Assembly: GCA_963794155.1 (NCBI GenBank)
Contig: CAWCCX010000001.1
Location: 62,001-126,000, forward strand
DNA: 64,000 bases
Reading direction: 5' to 3'
Source: Roseiarcus sp963794155
Lineage (GTDB): Bacteria; Pseudomonadota; Alphaproteobacteria; Rhizobiales; Beijerinckiaceae
Positions 9,855 through 18,194 of the stretch are shown piece after piece (within the stretch, counting starts at the first letter, position 1; every line of letters begins with the position of its first letter). A program made the translations under genes and the position numbers. The notes under the pieces are model-generated. The model did not search any database, had not been told where the DNA came from, and worked only from the letters and a program-made list of their open reading frames with translations.

Positions 9855-10975
9855 GCGGGGTCCTGTGGAATGAGCGCCTGGGTTTCGGGATCGAACAGGC
9901 ACGCGTGGGCCATGTCGAGCCCGAGCGGCAGGAGCTCGCCGAGACGCGGAGCGCCGTCTGGGTCAAACCGGCCGACAATTTCGCGATCGCCAACCTTCAG
10001 CACAGCATGGGTCTCAGCGCCGGTTGGCTCGACGACCTCGACCGGCGCCGTCAACATCGCGAGCCCAGCCTTCTGCGCCTTCAGGTTCGGATCGTAGCGG
10101 AACAGGTGCTCCGGCCGCACGCCAAGCACCACCTTGCCGCTTGCCGGTCGCGACTGGGGCGTTCGTGCAAGCGCCAGGGTCGCCGATTCTCCGCCGGCGA
10201 GGGCAATCGCGACCGCCGGGCGGCCGTCGAGCTTCGTGAGCTCGCCAGGAATGAAATTCATCGACGGCGAGCCCATGAAGCCGGCGACGAACATGTTGGC
10301 GGGGCGATCATAGACCGCCTGCGGCTCGTCGAACTGCTGGATCGAACCTTGGTGCATGACGGCGATTCGCGAGGCGAGCGTCATCGCCTCAATCTGGTCG
10401 TGGGTGACATAGATCGTGGTCTTGCCGACCCTAAGGTGAAGCTTCTTGATTTCGGTGCGCATATCGACCCGCAGCTTGGCGTCGAGATTCGACAAGGGTT
10501 CGTCGAACAGGAAAAGCTTCGGATCCCGAACCAGCGCGCGCCCCATCGCGACCCGTTGGCGCTGACCGCCGGACAGCTGGCCGGGCTTGCGGTTGAGGAG
10601 CGGCTCGATCTGCAACAGCGAGGCGACGCGCTTGATCGCAGCGTCTTGCTCGGCCTTCGGCACGCCTCGGCTCTCCATGCCGAAAGTCATATTCTGGCGC
10701 GCGGTCATCGTCGGATAGAGCGCGTAGGATTGAAACACCATGGCGATGTCGCGATCCTTCGGGGCGACCGAGTTCACCAGCCTTCCGTCGATGCGAATCT
10801 CGCCCTCGCTCACGGTTTCCAGCCCGGCGATCATCGCGAGCAGCGTCGACTTGCCACAGCCGGACGGGCCAACGAGCGCGATGAACTCGCCCGTGCGCGC
10901 TTCGAGGTCGATGCCCTTCAGCACCTCGACTGCGCCAAACCGCTTGTGCAGACTCGAGATCGTCAGCGTCGCCAT
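9851..10975 (-). CDS. ABC transporter ATPase, sugar importer type (MsmK/UgpC)
   Basis: 374 residues. Walker A GPSGCGKST (36-44), signature LSGGQRQRVAMGRAL, Walker B LFLFDEPLSNLD, and a C-terminal TOBE/MsmK extension of about 130 residues (GVRPEHL), typical of the CUT1 family. It energises the two adjacent permeases. Promoter-proximal half of the operon: it follows the inner permease by 10 nt and overlaps the first SDR gene by 4 nt. Confidence 0.92.
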   Translation of the reverse strand: MATLTISSLHKRFGAVEVLKGIDLEARTGEFIALVGPSGCGKSTLLAMIAGLETVSEGEIRIDGRLVNSVAPKDRDIAMVFQSYALYPTMTARQNMTFGMESRGVPKAEQDAAIKRVASLLQIEPLLNRKPGQLSGGQRQRVAMGRALVRDPKLFLFDEPLSNLDAKLRVDMRTEIKKLHLRVGKTTIYVTHDQIEAMTLASRIAVMHQGSIQQFDEPQAVYDRPANMFVAGFMGSPSMNFIPGELTKLDGRPAVAIALAGGESATLALARTPQSRPASGKVVLGVRPEHLFRYDPNLKAQKAGLAMLTAPVEVVEPTGAETHAVLKVGDREIVGRFDPDGAPRLGELLPLGLDMAHACLFDPETQALIPQDPA

Positions 10976-10985
10976 GGTCGCCTGA

Positions 10986-11888
10986 TCATTTGATGGCGCC
11001 CTGAGTCAGTCCGCGAACGAAATACTTGCCGCCGAAGAGATAAATCAAGAGCGGTGGGACGGCCCCGATCAGCACGGCTGCGCTCGCCACATCGTAAGGG
11101 TGAGCGTTCATCTGGCTGGTAGCGAGCGCCACCAGCGACGCGGTAATCGGCTGCTGCGTTCCGCCGGTAAAGACGAGGCCGAACAGGAACTCGTTCCAGA
11201 TGCCGGTGAACTGCCAGATGACAGTGACGATGAGGATCGGCGGAGAGAGGGGAAGGATGATCTTGGCGAAGATGCGCCAGAAGCCGGCGCCGTCGATGCG
11301 GGCCGCCTTGATGAGGTCGTCCGGGATATTGATGTAGTAGTTGCGGCAAAACAGTGTCGTAAACGAGATGCCCTGGATCACATGAACGAGGACGAGGCCG
11401 TAGACAGAGTTCGACAGTCCCAGGTTGCCGAGGATGTAGGCCCAGGGCAAGAGCGCGATCTGGCCCGGCATGAAAACGCCGAGGAGAATGCAGACGAACA
11501 GCGTCTCCGATCCCGGGAAGCGCCACTTCGAAAGAACGTAGCCGTTGAGCGCGCCGAGCAGGGTCGAGACGATCGTCGCCGGAATCGTCATGATCAGGGA
11601 ATTGTAGAAGTTGCGCTTGATGCCTTCGCAAGTGCCGGCGACGCAAAAATGCGCCCACGCCTGTGGCCACGCCTTCAGCGAGAAACTATGCGGCAGCGCG
11701 ATAAGGCCATTGCGCGTGATCTCGGGCAACTCGCGAAACGAATTGGCGACGACGACAAAGAGCGGCAGAAGATAAATGAGCGCGAAAAATCCCAAGAAGG
11801 AATAGATCGCGATGCGGCTTGCAGCGAACCGAAAGTTGGCGGCGCGGGCGTGCGGATCGAGTGCGAGCTCGTAGGTCGCGTCAACCAT
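10986..11888 (-). CDS. Carbohydrate ABC transporter permease (MalG-like)
   Basis: 300 residues with six predicted membrane segments, beginning after about 28 cytoplasmic residues. The EAA coupling motif reads KAARIDGAGFWRIFAKIILPL near residues 190-210, the docking site for the ATPase. A soluble loop with FCVAGTCEG lies after the first helix, as in MalG/GtsC-type CUT1 permeases. It overlaps the partner permease by 8 nt. Confidence 0.9.
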   Translation of the reverse strand: MVDATYELALDPHARAANFRFAASRIAIYSFLGFFALIYLLPLFVVVANSFRELPEITRNGLIALPHSFSLKAWPQAWAHFCVAGTCEGIKRNFYNSLIMTIPATIVSTLLGALNGYVLSKWRFPGSETLFVCILLGVFMPGQIALLPWAYILGNLGLSNSVYGLVLVHVIQGISFTTLFCRNYYINIPDDLIKAARIDGAGFWRIFAKIILPLSPPILIVTVIWQFTGIWNEFLFGLVFTGGTQQPITASLVALATSQMNAHPYDVASAAVLIGAVPPLLIYLFGGKYFVRGLTQGAIK

Positions 11889-12816
11889 GGGCCGTAATCC
11901 GACGCGAGCGCCAAGCCGTCCAGAGCGCGTAGGGCACGAGCACGACCGCGAGCGCCAGCAGCATCATGATCGCCGCCGCCGCGCCGACCGCCATCTCGCC
12001 GCGCTGGAACATGAGATCATAGACGTAGTTCGCCGGGAACGTCGTCGCGATTCCAGGTCCCCCCTGGGTCAGCGCGACGACAAGATCGAACGTCTTGATC
12101 GCAAATTGAAGAAGAACGACGGCGACCGCGACGAAGATCGGGGCGATCGATGGCAGGATCACCTTGCGATAGATGCGCGCTGGGCTAGCGCCGTCGATTT
12201 GGGCCGCCTTGACCAGATCGGGATCAACCGACCGCAGGCCGGCGAGAAACAGAGCCATCGCGAAACCCGAAGCCTGCCAGATTCCAGTGGCGATGATCGC
12301 ATAGATCGCGGTGTTACGATTCGTGGTCAGACGGAAGGTGAAATCGTGCCAGCCGAGGCCGCGCACGAAATATTCGATGCCTGCGTCCGGGCTGTAGAGC
12401 CAGCTCCACACCGTGCCGGTCACCACGAACGAGATCGCAAGCGGATAGAGGAAAATCGTCCGCCAGATCGCCTCGCCTCGCACGCGCTGATCAATGGCGA
12501 TGGCGAGAGCGAGACCGACGGCCAGCGTCAGGACGACATAAAACGCGCTGAAGTAGAAGAGATTGCCGTAGGCGATCTGCCAGCGGTGGTTCGACCAGAG
12601 ATCGAAATAGGGCTTCAGGCCGACGAAGCCGTAGGTCGGCAGCATTGTGCTGTTGGACAGCGAGATATAGAGCGTCCACAGCGTGAAGCCGAAGACATAG
12701 ACGAGGCTCGCCAGCGCCCCAGGGGCGATCACCAGCCGCGGCGCCCAGACGCTCAACCGGTCGCGTCCGGGGGCTGCCTTCCGGAGTGCTTCGATCCCGC
12801 TTAGGGCGTTCGACAT
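11881..12816 (-). CDS. Carbohydrate ABC transporter permease (MalF-like)
   Basis: 311 residues, six membrane segments, EAA motif KAAQIDGASPARIYRKVILP. Pairs with the downstream permease to form the membrane channel of a CUT1 sugar importer. Sixty-four nucleotides separate it from the binding-protein gene; that gap contains a 12-bp perfect palindrome (12857-12868), a possible processing or attenuation hairpin of the kind often found after binding-protein genes, which are made in excess. Confidence 0.9.
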   Translation of the reverse strand: MSNALSGIEALRKAAPGRDRLSVWAPRLVIAPGALASLVYVFGFTLWTLYISLSNSTMLPTYGFVGLKPYFDLWSNHRWQIAYGNLFYFSAFYVVLTLAVGLALAIAIDQRVRGEAIWRTIFLYPLAISFVVTGTVWSWLYSPDAGIEYFVRGLGWHDFTFRLTTNRNTAIYAIIATGIWQASGFAMALFLAGLRSVDPDLVKAAQIDGASPARIYRKVILPSIAPIFVAVAVVLLQFAIKTFDLVVALTQGGPGIATTFPANYVYDLMFQRGEMAVGAAAAIMMLLALAVVLVPYALWTAWRSRRITAHG

Positions 12817-12880
12817 CGCGCGCGTTCTGATGGAGGTCGGCGCCGCGCCCGGGGTTCGCTGCGCAGCGCCGCTCGACCGG

Positions 12881-14146
12881 CTACTTCTGCGCCTCGACCG
12901 CGTCCGCCATCGCGTTAGCGGCTTCTTCCGAAGTCATTTTGGGATTGTTCACGAACGAAGTGATCGTGTCCAGCATCGCGCCGCGATACTTCTGCAGGAC
13001 GGTCATGTTGTGGGCCATCGAGCGGACCAACGTGCCATCGGCAATCGAGGCCTGCAAGGTCTTTTGCGACAGCTGCTGGCAGGGGTTGAACCCGTTGCTC
13101 AGATCGACGTCGAGTCGGGCGGGAATCGAGCCCTTGGCCTGATTGAACACAGTCTGGAACTTCGGCGACATGATCAGGTCCGCGAGCAGAGTCTGTCCCG
13201 CGACGTAGTCCGGATCCTTCTGCTTGAAGAACACGACAGAATCCGAATTAAGAATGAAGCCCGGCTTGCCCCAATCGGTCGGCGCCTGCGCACATTCGTA
13301 ATCGGCGCCCTCTTTCAGTCCGGCGGCGGTGAAGATGCCAATCTGCCAGTCGCCCATGATCATGAACACCGCCTGCCCTTTGGCGATCATACTCGTGGCG
13401 GTATTGTAATCCCGGCCGGCGATGCCCGGGTCCATGTATTTCGACACCATGGTGCGATACTGCTCGAACGCCTTGACCATGTCAGACGAGCGCATCGCCG
13501 CGGTGTCGCCCTCGACAAAGGCCTTGCGGAAGAGGTCGATGTTCTGGCCGTAAACGACGACCTCGAACGTTGTTGCGTCAGTCCAGTCCTGACTGAAATG
13601 AGCGAGACAAATGAGATGCGCGGCGATGGCCCTGTCGCAGTCGGCGTTGAATTCCGCCCAGGTCTTCGGCAGCTCCTTGATTCCCGCCTGCTCCATCGCC
13701 TTGGTCGAGGCCCAGATCCAGTTGATGCGGTGGATGTTCATCGGCGCGGCGACCCAATGGCCGGTCGGCTTCATCACCGGCAGCAGTTCGGGGGCGACGA
13801 TCTTGTCCCAGCCTTCCTTGTTCGCGAGTTCGTCGAGATTGGCGGTCATTCCGGTCGCGTTCCATTCCGCGATTTCCGGGCCCTTGAGCTGGACGGCCGG
13901 CGGCGCGTTGCCGGCGACGACGTCGGCGCGGAGCTTGGCCAGCGTATTGGCGGTGTGGCCGGCGATCGAGGTCTGCTCCCACTTGCCGCCGGCTGCCGTG
14001 AACATCTCGCCGAGCTTGGCGATCGCGGCCGCGTCCGAGCCCTCGGACCATTGGTGCAGCATGTTTGTCTTGGGTTCCGCCAGCGCTGCGGTCGTCGCGA
14101 GCGCGCAGGCGACAGTTCCGGCAAAGGCCGCCCTGATTGTGCGCAT
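12881..14146 (-). CDS. Sugar ABC transporter periplasmic binding protein
   Basis: 421 residues, cluster B (family 1) solute-binding protein. The signal peptide is MRTIRAAF, then a hydrophobic stretch ending ATTAALAEP. The start has GGGAGA 5-10 nt upstream. The mature protein begins with NMLHQWSEGSD, as in glucose/mannose-type binding proteins, and contains the late hinge sequence FFKQKDPDYVAG. First gene of the operon that runs to 2586, so its ligand is the likely substrate of the downstream enzymes. Ligand identity is not readable from sequence. Confidence 0.9.
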   Translation of the reverse strand: MRTIRAAFAGTVACALATTAALAEPKTNMLHQWSEGSDAAAIAKLGEMFTAAGGKWEQTSIAGHTANTLAKLRADVVAGNAPPAVQLKGPEIAEWNATGMTANLDELANKEGWDKIVAPELLPVMKPTGHWVAAPMNIHRINWIWASTKAMEQAGIKELPKTWAEFNADCDRAIAAHLICLAHFSQDWTDATTFEVVVYGQNIDLFRKAFVEGDTAAMRSSDMVKAFEQYRTMVSKYMDPGIAGRDYNTATSMIAKGQAVFMIMGDWQIGIFTAAGLKEGADYECAQAPTDWGKPGFILNSDSVVFFKQKDPDYVAGQTLLADLIMSPKFQTVFNQAKGSIPARLDVDLSNGFNPCQQLSQKTLQASIADGTLVRSMAHNMTVLQKYRGAMLDTITSFVNNPKMTSEEAANAMADAVEAQK

Positions 14147-14300
14147 CGTTTCTCTCCCTGTCCAACCTGAGCCGCGTCTTATCGCCAGCCCGGCAAATCC
14201 GCTTCGGATGTCTGATATTTTGGGGGCCCTCGTCGCGGGGCGTCGCTCTTTTTAAGTTGGATGCCGGGCGCGGTCAAACGAGCACGCCCGCGACAAAAGG

Positions 14301-14741
14301 ATGCCCGGCTTGCGAACCCTCGTCAGCTATCTCGCCGCCCTCGCCGTCTTTTGCGGTCTCGACCTCGTCTGGCTGGGCGCTATGAGCGGCACGGTCTATC
14401 GCCCGGCGATCGGCGAGCTCTTGCGCAGCGGATTCGACGCCCCGGCCGCGGCCGCGTTCTATCTTATTTACGTCTTCGGCCTTGTTTTCTTCTCGATCCG
14501 TCCGGCGGCGAGGTTGAGCCAGGCGATGAGCCGCGGCGCGGTCTACGGGTTCTGCGCCTACGCGACCTACGACCTCACCAACCGCGCGACATTGCGCGAT
14601 TGGCCGCTTGCGCTCTCGCTGATCGACATGGCGTGGGGAACGGCGCTGTCGACCGTCGCCGCCGCCTGCGGCTATGCGGCTTTCGTCACGGCTTCGCGAA
14701 TGAGCGCCAGCGGCGCGGCGGGCGCGGCCAAAACGCGCTGA
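14301..14741 (+). CDS. DUF2177 membrane protein
   Basis: 146 residues with four hydrophobic segments; the family's conserved DLVWLG in helix 1 and YDLTNRATLRDWP in the loop before the last helix are present. The function of DUF2177 is unknown. Genes of this family often sit in RpoE-ChrR regulons, which fits the position here. Its 3' end overlaps the convergent DUF1295 gene by 56 nt, an unusually long convergent overlap. Confidence 0.75.
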   Translation: MPGLRTLVSYLAALAVFCGLDLVWLGAMSGTVYRPAIGELLRSGFDAPAAAAFYLIYVFGLVFFSIRPAARLSQAMSRGAVYGFCAYATYDLTNRATLRDWPLALSLIDMAWGTALSTVAAACGYAAFVTASRMSASGAAGAAKTR

Positions 14742-15486
14742 CATTTTCGGCGTAGGCGGCGAATTCCGCGGGCCGTGAGCGGCTCAGATGCGCTTCAAGC
14801 GGCGGCACACCCGAAACATGAACCAGCAGAATATAGATGACGAGCGGCCCGGAGAGGGTGAGCCATCCGGCCGGGTATCCCGCCTCGATCGCCATGATCG
14901 GATAGGCGAGCCAGCCCAGCCACTCGAAGAAGTAATTCGGATGGCGCGACCACGCCCACAGGCCTTGATCGCATATCCGCCCGCGATTGGCGGGCGTCTG
15001 CTTGAAGCCGGCCATTTGCTGGTCGGCAGCCGTCTCGCCGGCGAAGGCGAGGGTGAAGAGGGCGATCGCAAGCCCATCGCGCCAATCGAGCCCCGACCGC
15101 GGCGCCCTCGCCGCACAATAGGCGGTCAGCGCAAGCGGCCAGGACGCCAAGGCCTGGAGTTGCAGGAACAGAAACAGGCGCTGCGGGGCCGCCGCGCCCC
15201 AGGATTGCTTCAAGGCGGCGTAGCGCGGGTCATCGCCGCCGCGGATTGCGCGCCGCCACAGGTAGAGGCCGAGCCGGAGCGACCAGAGCGCGGCGATCGC
15301 GCAAACTAGGGCCCGCCGCGGCGGATCGCCTCCAGAAGCGGCCGCCGTGACGACCGCGGCCAAGCCGGTCGCGAACGCCCAGATGGCGTCGATCCGCCCG
15401 GATTGTCCGGTTGTCAGCGCGACGCGCCAAGCCAGCGTCATGGCCCCGGAAAGCAGCAGGGCGACAATGACTGCGAGCCAAAGCAT
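14686..15486 (-). CDS. DUF1295 / steroid 5-alpha-reductase-like membrane protein
   Basis: 266 residues, about seven membrane segments. The conserved C-terminal signature of the DUF1295/isoprenylcysteine methyltransferase-like group is present: GLWAWSRHPNYFFEWLGW. The gene begins 6 nt after chrR ends, so rpoE, chrR and this gene form one transcript. DUF1295 genes are recurrent members of RpoE-ChrR regulons, where a lipid-modifying role is suspected. The reaction is unknown. Confidence 0.8.
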   Translation of the reverse strand: MLWLAVIVALLLSGAMTLAWRVALTTGQSGRIDAIWAFATGLAAVVTAAASGGDPPRRALVCAIAALWSLRLGLYLWRRAIRGGDDPRYAALKQSWGAAAPQRLFLFLQLQALASWPLALTAYCAARAPRSGLDWRDGLAIALFTLAFAGETAADQQMAGFKQTPANRGRICDQGLWAWSRHPNYFFEWLGWLAYPIMAIEAGYPAGWLTLSGPLVIYILLVHVSGVPPLEAHLSRSRPAEFAAYAENVSAFWPRPPRRWRSFAKP

Positions 15487-15492
15487 CGGGGC

Positions 15493-16125
15493 TCATATGC
15501 CGATCAGCGGCTGAATGAGGCGGCCAATCCAGCCGCCGAGCCTGAGCCTTCCCTCGACTGCAACCAGGCACATACATTCGCCGTCCCGATCGACGACTGG
15601 CTGGTGATTGACCTCTTCGTCCATCTCGATGCAATCGCCGGCGCGATATTGGCCAAGCGCGTCGGTGAACGAACCGGTCAGCACCTGGGTATATTCCGTC
15701 CCGGAATGGCCATGCGGGGGAAGGGATCGTCCGGCCGCGACCTTGAACATGATGACGTTGGCGTCCGGCGATTCCGGCAGCGTCAACCGTCGCCACCGGA
15801 ACCCCGGACTGACGAACCGCCACGGACCGGTCTCACGAGCGTTGAGGGGAGGCGGCAGGCCCGGGTGAAGGACGCGCAACGTTGGCTCCGCGCGCGCATC
15901 AGGCTCATCGAGCCGCTCGAGCGCGCGGGCGAATGCGTCCGGGCTCAGGGGGCCCGGAGGCGCCTCGTCCAGCATCGCCCCGCCGACCGTCTCGAATGAC
16001 CGTAGCCGCCCGCGGCACTGCGAACATCCGGTGAGATGGGTGGCGGCGACAAGCCGCGGTCCGGCGCCGAGCGCCCCGGCGGCCAGGCGGGCCAGAGTCA
16101 AGTCAGAGGGATGGTGGGTAATCAC
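15493..16125 (-). CDS. chrR: ChrR-type zinc anti-sigma factor
   Basis: 210 residues. The N-terminal anti-sigma domain has the zinc set His5, His30, Cys34 and Cys37 (HLTGCSQC), with the same spacing as Rhodobacter ChrR. The C-terminal half is a cupin with a second metal site (HGHSGTEY, His138/His140/Glu144, and His174). ChrR holds the sigma factor inactive and releases it on singlet oxygen or organic peroxide stress. The start overlaps the rpoE stop by 4 nt (ATGA). Confidence 0.9.
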   Translation of the reverse strand: MITHHPSDLTLARLAAGALGAGPRLVAATHLTGCSQCRGRLRSFETVGGAMLDEAPPGPLSPDAFARALERLDEPDARAEPTLRVLHPGLPPPLNARETGPWRFVSPGFRWRRLTLPESPDANVIMFKVAAGRSLPPHGHSGTEYTQVLTGSFTDALGQYRAGDCIEMDEEVNHQPVVDRDGECMCLVAVEGRLRLGGWIGRLIQPLIGI

Positions 16126-16688
16126 AGTTCACGCTCCAGGATGGCGCGGATCTTCGCCATCGCCAGGCGGGTGCGCGACTTCACCGTGCCGAGCGGCAGA
16201 GAGAGCTCTTTGGCGATTTCGGCATGCGGCTTTTCGGAGAAGAACGACAGCCTCAGCACGGCCGCCTGCTCCGGCGAAAGCGTCGCCATCGCGCTGCGTA
16301 CCCGCGCGTCACGCTCGCTGGCCAGCGCCATATCCTCGACGGACGCCTCAAACTGCCCCGGCAATTCCCTCAGTGCGGCGACGCCGACGTTTGCTCGCGA
16401 CGCTTTTCGGGCCAGATCGATGCGCAGATTGCGGGCAATGGTGAAAACCCAAGTGCTCACGCCTGCTTGGGCGGGATCGTAGAGAGCGGCCTTTCTCCAC
16501 ACGGCGATCATTGTTTCCTGCGAAATCTCCTCAGCTTCCGCCGCGCTCAGCCCACCCCGCTCCATGAAGGAAGCGATCCGGGGAGCAAAATATTGAAAGA
16601 GCTTGCCAAAAGCTCCCCGGTCCCGGTGCTCGGCGACCGCCTTCAGCCATTGTTTCATATTGTCGGCAAACGGCGCGGGCGCAGGCAT
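16122..16688 (-). CDS. rpoE: ECF sigma factor RpoE (ECF11)
   Basis: 188 residues. Region 2 (LFQYFAPRIASFM, ISQETMIAVWRKA, VSTWVFTIARNLRIDLAR) and region 4 (LSPEQAAVLRLSFF, HAEIAKELSLPLGTVKSR) are both complete. The frame stays open far upstream, but the ATG at 16688 gives the canonical family N terminus. Together with ChrR it forms a singlet-oxygen response switch; a TGATCC-N18-TAGGAT element about 80 nt upstream suggests autoregulation. Confidence 0.92.
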   Translation of the reverse strand: MPAPAPFADNMKQWLKAVAEHRDRGAFGKLFQYFAPRIASFMERGGLSAAEAEEISQETMIAVWRKAALYDPAQAGVSTWVFTIARNLRIDLARKASRANVGVAALRELPGQFEASVEDMALASERDARVRSAMATLSPEQAAVLRLSFFSEKPHAEIAKELSLPLGTVKSRTRLAMAKIRAILEREL

Positions 16689-16767
16689 GGCGTCCGACCT
16701 ATTTCGTAAAGCTCGAGGGCGCGCAAGGGCGCAAGTCACGCTCACATCCTTCGGTTGTCCCGCCGCA

Positions 16768-16797
16768 ATCCTACGCGCGATCGCCCGAAGTGGATCA
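16768..16797 (-). promoter_or_regulatory. Sigma-E (RpoE/ChrR) promoter for rpoE-chrR
   Basis: On the minus strand TGATCC (16797-16792) is followed by exactly 18 nt and TAGGAT (16773-16768). TGATCC with an 18-nt spacer is the reported form of RpoE-dependent promoters in Rhodobacter. It points at rpoE, 80 nt downstream. Confidence 0.6.
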
Positions 16798-16801
16798 CTG
16801 C

Positions 16802-16831
16802 TGGTCCGAACCCCGCAGCGCGTCGTATAAC
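16802..16831 (+). promoter_or_regulatory. Divergent sigma-E-like promoter for the FAD oxidoreductase operon
   Basis: TGGTCC (16802-16807), an 18-nt spacer, then TATAAC (16826-16831). One change from TGATCC in the -35. It begins 5 nt from the -35 of the leftward promoter, and transcription would start just before the GGAGG ribosome site at 16842. Confidence 0.5.
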
Positions 16832-16853
16832 CTGCGAGACCGGAGGCCTGACT

Positions 16854-18194
16854 TTGAGCTCCCATCGATCGGGCCCGCTGCGGGTCGCCGTCATCGGCGG
16901 CGGCGTTTCGGGCCTCAGCGCCGCGTGGCTTCTCGCCAAGACCTGCGACGTGACTCTTTACGAAGCCGAGTCGCGTCTCGGCGGCCATTCCGACACGTTC
17001 GACTGGGAAGGCGCGCCGGTCGATTGCGGCTTCATTGTCTTCAACGAGCGAACCTATCCGAACCTTGTCGCCCTTTTCGCCTGTCTTGGCATAGCGACGC
17101 GCGAAAGCGACATGTCGTTCGCGGTCTCGATCGACGATGGCAAAATCGAGTATTCCGGCGCTGGCTTGCGCGGCCTCGTCGCGCAGCGCGCCAACCTGAT
17201 CCGGCCGCGCTATTGGTTGATGCTGCGCGACATCGTACGGTTTTTCCGCGAAGCGCGCAAAGACGTCGGCCGCGAGGATCTCGGGCCGCTCGAGACCTAT
17301 CTTGACCGGCGCGGCTACGGCGCCCCGTTCCGCAATTACTATCTCTATCCGATGGCGGCGGCGGTCTGGTCCACTCCGGCAATGCGGGTCGGCGAATATC
17401 CAGCCGAAGCATTCATACGCTTCAGCCTTAATCATGGCCTGCTCGATCTCATCGACCGCCCGACTTGGCGAACCGTAGTCGGGGGCAGCTGCGTCTATGT
17501 CTTGGCGCTCGCGCAACGGCTGGGGCGCGCGCTGGGCGGGCGGGCCGCCGTCGGAGTGAGGCGGACGGAGTCGGGCGTCGATGTCGCCGACGCCGCCGGC
17601 GAGACGAGGCGCTACGATCGGCTGGTCCTGGCCACCCATGCCGACCAAGCGTTGCGCCTGATCGACGCGCCGACCCGCCCGGAACGCGAGCTTTTGGGCG
17701 CGTTCCGGTATATCCGCAATGACGCGACGCTTCACACCGATTGGCGGGCGATGCCGCGCCGGCGCGCGGCTTGGGCAAGCTGGAATTACATCGCCAAGGG
17801 ACAGGCGAATGGACGGTCTTTGTCGGTCACCTACTGGATGAACAGCTTGCAAAACCTGCCAGGCCGGCCGCCAGTATTCCTCTCGCTCAATCCTTTGTTC
17901 GAGATTCCCGAGTCGCGGGTCCTTCGGCGGACGCGGTTCGAGCATCCGATGTTCACTGACGCGACGCTCGCGGCCCAGAAGCGGCTGTGGTCGCTTCAGG
18001 GCGTCGGCGACATCTGGTTTTGCGGCGCCTATTTCGGCTTTGGCTTTCATGAAGACGGGCTGCAGGCCGGCCTGGCGGTCGCCGAGGACATCGGGGGCGC
18101 GCCTCGTCCATGGTCGGTCAAAGGCGAAAACGACCGTCTCCAGTTCGGCGGCGCCCGGCGCAGCGGCGCCGCGCGCTTGGCGACCGCGCCATGA
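16854..18194 (+). CDS. FAD/NAD(P)-binding amine-oxidase-like oxidoreductase
   Basis: About 446 residues from a TTG at 16854, chosen because GGAGG lies 7 nt upstream and the predicted promoter ends at 16831; the frame open from 16755 would start upstream of that promoter. The FAD-binding motif is VAVIGGGVSGLSAAWLL followed by the acidic residue in LYEAESRLGGHSDT. The C-terminal FAD segment includes WFCGAYFGFGFHEDGLQAG. Proteins of this family sit next to DUF1365 and CFA-like genes in RpoE-ChrR regulons, and in Rhodobacter sphaeroides genes of this neighbourhood take part in furan fatty acid formation. A role in desaturating or oxidising a methylated acyl chain is inferred. Stop and next start overlap (ATGA). 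Confidence 0.8.
   Translation: MSSHRSGPLRVAVIGGGVSGLSAAWLLAKTCDVTLYEAESRLGGHSDTFDWEGAPVDCGFIVFNERTYPNLVALFACLGIATRESDMSFAVSIDDGKIEYSGAGLRGLVAQRANLIRPRYWLMLRDIVRFFREARKDVGREDLGPLETYLDRRGYGAPFRNYYLYPMAAAVWSTPAMRVGEYPAEAFIRFSLNHGLLDLIDRPTWRTVVGGSCVYVLALAQRLGRALGGRAAVGVRRTESGVDVADAAGETRRYDRLVLATHADQALRLIDAPTRPERELLGAFRYIRNDATLHTDWRAMPRRRAAWASWNYIAKGQANGRSLSVTYWMNSLQNLPGRPPVFLSLNPLFEIPESRVLRRTRFEHPMFTDATLAAQKRLWSLQGVGDIWFCGAYFGFGFHEDGLQAGLAVAEDIGGAPRPWSVKGENDRLQFGGARRSGAARLATAP

Noticed and set aside
12857..12868. Terminator between the binding-protein and permease genes
   Set aside because: The 12-bp palindrome has no T run and only a four-pair stem; it is noted with the permease as a possible processing site only.
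14203..14300. Sigma-E promoter upstream of the DUF2177 gene
   Set aside because: A TGATAT is present, but no acceptable -10 lies 16-19 nt downstream.
16122..18050. 642-residue protein with an N-terminal extension fused to the sigma factor
   Set aside because: The extension is antisense to the FAD oxidoreductase and the ATG at 16688 gives a standard sigma factor with a promoter just upstream.
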